From assembly GCF_000090795.2 (NCBI RefSeq), contig NW_003546256.1, positions 148,721 through 212,720 of the forward strand: 64,000 nt of DNA, read 5' to 3'. This stretch comes from Amphimedon queenslandica (taxonomy: Eukaryota > Porifera > Demospongiae > Haplosclerida > Niphatidae). Made by a program: the position numbers and the translations under genes. The notes beneath the pieces are model-generated. The model was not told where the DNA came from, searched no databases, and saw nothing but the letters and a program-made list of their open reading frames with translations. How positions within the stretch are numbered: position 1 is the first letter of the stretch; the number at the start of each line of letters is the position of its first letter. This document shows, in pieces, positions 60,732 to 64,000 of the stretch.

Positions 60732-63283
60732 ATGGCTCTAGGAATCTTCTTCCTAGCCCTGTGTCTCCTGCCAGTTTCCTACTGTTATAGTACATATAAA
60801 GTACACTGTAATGCAACCACGCCTACATGTACATGTCCTTACATGTACAATGGTGAGAGGATTAATGTATGTCTCTTTTCTCTTAACATCCAAGTACTAC
60901 AATCGTTCACTAGTTACTACCTACCGGTGGAACTAGAGGGTAGAGCTGCTTACGGGAGGCCATGGTATATAAACTCTACCACTGGAGAGCTCTTACCAAT
61001 CCCAGGAGCTAAGGGAAGGTGTGATGATGCCGTGGGTGAGGGGGAGCCCCATTGCTCCCTCCCATTTACAATGGATGGGTACACTTATCGTTCGGTCATT
61101 TCAGTCAACGGACAGTTTCCTGGTCCTACGTTGATAGCTCAGTTCAATCAGACATTAGTCATTAATGTAACCAATTGGTTAGGAGAGGAAGAGATAGGCA
61201 TACATTGGCACGGGTTGCATCAAAAAGGGACCAACTGGATGGATGGGGTGCCCGGTCTGACACAGTGCGGAATAGAACCTGGGCAGTCTTTTAGGTGAGT
61301 ATTGTAGTTTACATGACAATGGACAGATAATGGCACATTATTATCCATTGATTGTTTAATTGTAGATACATATTCCAGGCCGATCCTCCAGGGACATTTT
61401 GGTATCACTCTCATTCCGGAACGCAAAGGGACGATGGTTTTTTTGGAGCTCTTATCATCAAAGAGAAAGAAGAAATGATTCATAAAGTGAAAGACAGTAT
61501 CGGGATTCAATTTGTTGATACTCCTGAGTATCATACGTTGACATTATTTGATCTGCAGCAGTCGCCTTCAATGGAAGTATACAGTAGAATGCAAGCACAC
61601 ACTCTACAAACATCATTCTTCTCATTCCTACCTCCTCAGCCAGATATAGATATCAACATGAGCCGTCCTGTTGATTTTGGAGCAACAGAAGCATCACCAA
61701 TACCTTATTGGTCTGGTATAGTGAATGGTAGGGGACGACACCCAAGCATAGACTATACTGGTACTAGACTAAGCATATTCACTATATCGCCATTTAAAGA
61801 GTACAGGTTCCGTATAATAGGAGCACAGGCTTCATTTACTTATATGCTCTCAATAGACGAGCATTCAATGACTATAGTAGCAACTGATGCATCATTTGTT
61901 AAGCCAGTGACTGTAGATTATGTGATTATATCATCTGGCGAGAGATACGATGTAATAGTGAATGGTAAAGGAATGGAGGAATTAGATGAGAGACATAACT
62001 TCATGATAAGAGCAAGGACACTAGAGCCAATCCTAAATGGTAATCTCACCCAGCCTCTTCAATACAGGACAGACCACACTGTTGAGGCTATACTACACTA
62101 TGATATAGCGCCAAAACCTAATTCAACTGAATATGGTGATATTGCTGATAATTCTATACCAGTTGATGAAAAGTGTTCAATAGAAGAACCTTGCATTGTT
62201 CTTAATTGCCCGTTCCCTTCTTTCTCTCCACTATACAACTTTTCTTGTTTGCATATTCATAATCTCGAATTATTATATCCAATTTCTGATGGAGAGTCTC
62301 CTAATGTTGTACCGGATCAAACGATATTCCTCAATTTTGCTTTTGGTGGCTATGACGGCTCAAGTACTGTCAATGCTAGAAACTTTAAGATTCCTGATCG
62401 ACCACTCTCACTCTTGAATTCATCTGAGCTTCAAAATGTCAAAGATGACATGTTTTGCAAAGATTTAGACGATCCATCTCTTTGTGACAATAATCTTGAA
62501 AATGATGCTATTTTCCCCTCAACTTGTCTCTGTAGTCATATCAAGGAAGTCTCGTTTAACCAGTCAGTGCAACTAGTTTTTTCTGCCCTTGGTCCGAACC
62601 CGGAAAACCTCATCCCATATTCCAGTTCTCATCCGATTCATCTTCATGGTCACCAGTTTCAAGTGGTTGACATACAGTTTGGATCTTATGACGATACAGG
62701 TCGTCTAAGTAAAGGTAACACTGATATCAACTGTGGAGGGACCAATCTATGCACAGTACCACAATGGAAGAATGGGAAAGGATACTCTGTAGGGAAAAAA
62801 GGCATCGTTAATGCCACTGCACCTCTCAAAGACACCATTTTAATACCAGCTGGAGGCTATGCTGTAGTTTATATAAAGGCTACCAATCCTGGATACTGGC
62901 ACTTGCACTGTCACGTTGATCCTCATCTTATCGAAGGGATGGCTATAGTTCTAAGCGAAGCCGTTGACAAACTCTCATCTCCACCTAAAGAGATGCATCA
63001 GTGTGGAACGTTTGACTGGTCACTGGATGAATACTTTGATATACTTAATGACAAAACACCTCCAGGTAGTAGTACTCCATTGCCTACTGGAGCAAGCAGT
63101 GATTGCCAAGATACCCAGCAAGTGTTACTATATACAATAGTTGGTATGAGTGTGTTGCTAGTGTTATTGCTAGCTGCACTTTTTATTACTACCTCTTGCT
63201 TGTGTTGGCTCACCTGTTTCAAGAAATTAGGAAGAAAATATACTCCATTAAAGCCTGTAACTGAGTCTATGCAAGAAAGTTAA
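60732..63283 (+). CDS. Membrane-anchored multicopper oxidase (laccase-like)
   Basis: Multicopper oxidases couple substrate oxidation to four-electron reduction of O2; the substrate here is unknown (phenols, metals or others). Two exons, 60732-61294 and 61366-63283, give 826 residues. A signal peptide (MALGIFFLALCLLPVSYC) is followed by three cupredoxin-type regions. All four copper signatures are present: HWHGLHQ at about 157, HSHSG at about 202, HPIHLHGHQF at about 610 and HCHVDPHLIEGM at about 702. The last ends in Met, an axial type 1 ligand candidate. Many N-glycosylation sites are visible. A C-terminal transmembrane helix (about 774-800, LLYTIVGMSVLLVLLLAALF) precedes CLCWLTCFKKLGRK and a short tail. 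It is therefore a type I surface enzyme. A 42-base in-frame intron-like segment (about 60852-60893) in exon 1 may be spliced out. Confidence 0.93.
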
Positions 63284-63441
63284 GATTTTTTTAAACTTTT
63301 TAACATTTCTAATAACACAAAATTGACTGATATATATACAGGGTAGAAAATAAAATGCAATATTTTTAAATGTTCCAAAATCTATATTTGTAGTTTTTAT
63401 AAATGTTAGTTGTTACGTGTTATTTAAGTGTTCTTTTTATT

Positions 63442-63893
63442 TCATGTTCCATATTCGTTATTTGGGCCGCCACCTCTGAATTGCTGTGGATATCGATAAT
63501 CTCCTCCTCGTATTCCATTGCCTCCTTTCCTTAGAGCAATACAGAGCAGAAGAAATATGAGCCCACAGGTAATAGTAAAGAAAACTGCAAAGAGTATGCC
63601 AAATGCAATTGCCATGTCTTGATAGCCACTGACAGGTTGTGGTGGTGCACCAAATTGTGGAGGAGCTGGTGGCCCATAATCCATTATGCAATGCTGCTGA
63701 AGGTAAGATAGAACAAATAATACCAGCTCTCCTGTCTGCTCTGTCACTTCTGTAGATGATACTTATTGGAGCTGGACTGTGATAGATATATGCTATGCAA
63801 AGGGTAAATATGGTGCACCTGGCCAGTTTGTAGTATTACATCTACAATCTTGTTTGTTTACATTAGTTTGCACAAGGTGAGACTCATAAAAGC
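63442..63893 (-). CDS. Small single-pass membrane protein, 3' exons (partial, unrecognised)
   Basis: The last exon, 63749-63442, carries DYGPPAPPQFGAPPQPV, one transmembrane helix (MAIAFGILFAVFFTITCGLIFLLLCIAL), and a short basic Gly-rich tail ending NNEYGT. A probable preceding exon, 63893-63819, encodes ESHLVQTNVNKQDCRCNTTNWP and joins in phase 1. Its Cys residues and NTT site suggest an ectodomain. Upstream exons are probably beyond the right edge. If only the internal ATG at 63684 is used, the product is 80 residues or so. The layout (Cys-containing ectodomain, one helix, Pro/Gly-rich flanks) is generic, and I cannot name a family. Confidence 0.55.
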
Positions 63894-64000
63894 CTGACAC
63901 ACCTTATTCACAATTTACAACAACAATGTCAATAGCTTCTCCTGTCTTAGAGATCTCCTCACCCTTTTAATACTCAGAAAAGGACAAATGAAGCAGGACT
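63894..64000. other. Right edge, no feature recognised
   Basis: Probably an intron of the preceding minus-strand gene. I see nothing supportable here. Confidence 0.4.

Overview
This window is animal nuclear DNA. It is AT-rich, gene-dense and full of short GT-AG introns, many of 45-100 bases. Its gene content is metazoan (Mediator, Integrator, COP9 signalosome, a PP2A B'' subunit, gamma-tubulin complex). The (ACATGT)n and (TTA)n microsatellites, tiny introns and tightly packed opposite-strand genes suggest a demosponge such as Amphimedon. That attribution is inference. No bacterial features (operons, ribosome binding sites, CRISPR) were seen. All exon models were read by eye from splice sites, reading phase and remembered family sequence. 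Every multi-exon model given with a protein length closes in frame.

Layout, left to right: COPS6 (-, 3' part off the window); profilin (+); a FAM133-like gene (-); MED12 (+, 34 exons, 11.4 kb, with a hAT-like MITE in one intron); a PLP-dependent D-cysteine desulfhydrase/ACC-deaminase-family gene, copy A (-); a PP2A B'' regulatory subunit (+); a small metallophosphoesterase (-); two more desulfhydrase-family genes, copies B and C, in tandem (+); INTS6 (+, 16 exons); an unrecognised 799-residue two-exon gene (+); TUBGCP3 (-, 25 exons, 10.5 kb), whose 4.9-kb eighth intron carries four intronless SOUL haem-binding-type genes on the opposite strand; a double coactosin/ADF-H protein (+); a membrane-anchored multicopper oxidase (+); and the end of a small membrane-protein gene (-) at the right edge.

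Five adjacent gene pairs are head-to-head with 109-354 bases between start codons, implying shared promoters. Two promoters carry CACGTG or NRF1-type palindromes, or both. Housekeeping functions dominate: transcription (MED12, INTS6), protein turnover (COPS6), cytoskeleton (profilin, coactosin, TUBGCP3) and signalling (PP2A B''). Two expanded families sit among them: three desulfhydrase-like enzymes with signs of gene conversion, and the nested SOUL cluster.

An interspersed, locally tandem repeat of about 170-180 bases occurs in at least nine places, mostly in introns and in both orientations. Long introns are otherwise microsatellite-rich and show no convincing extra genes.
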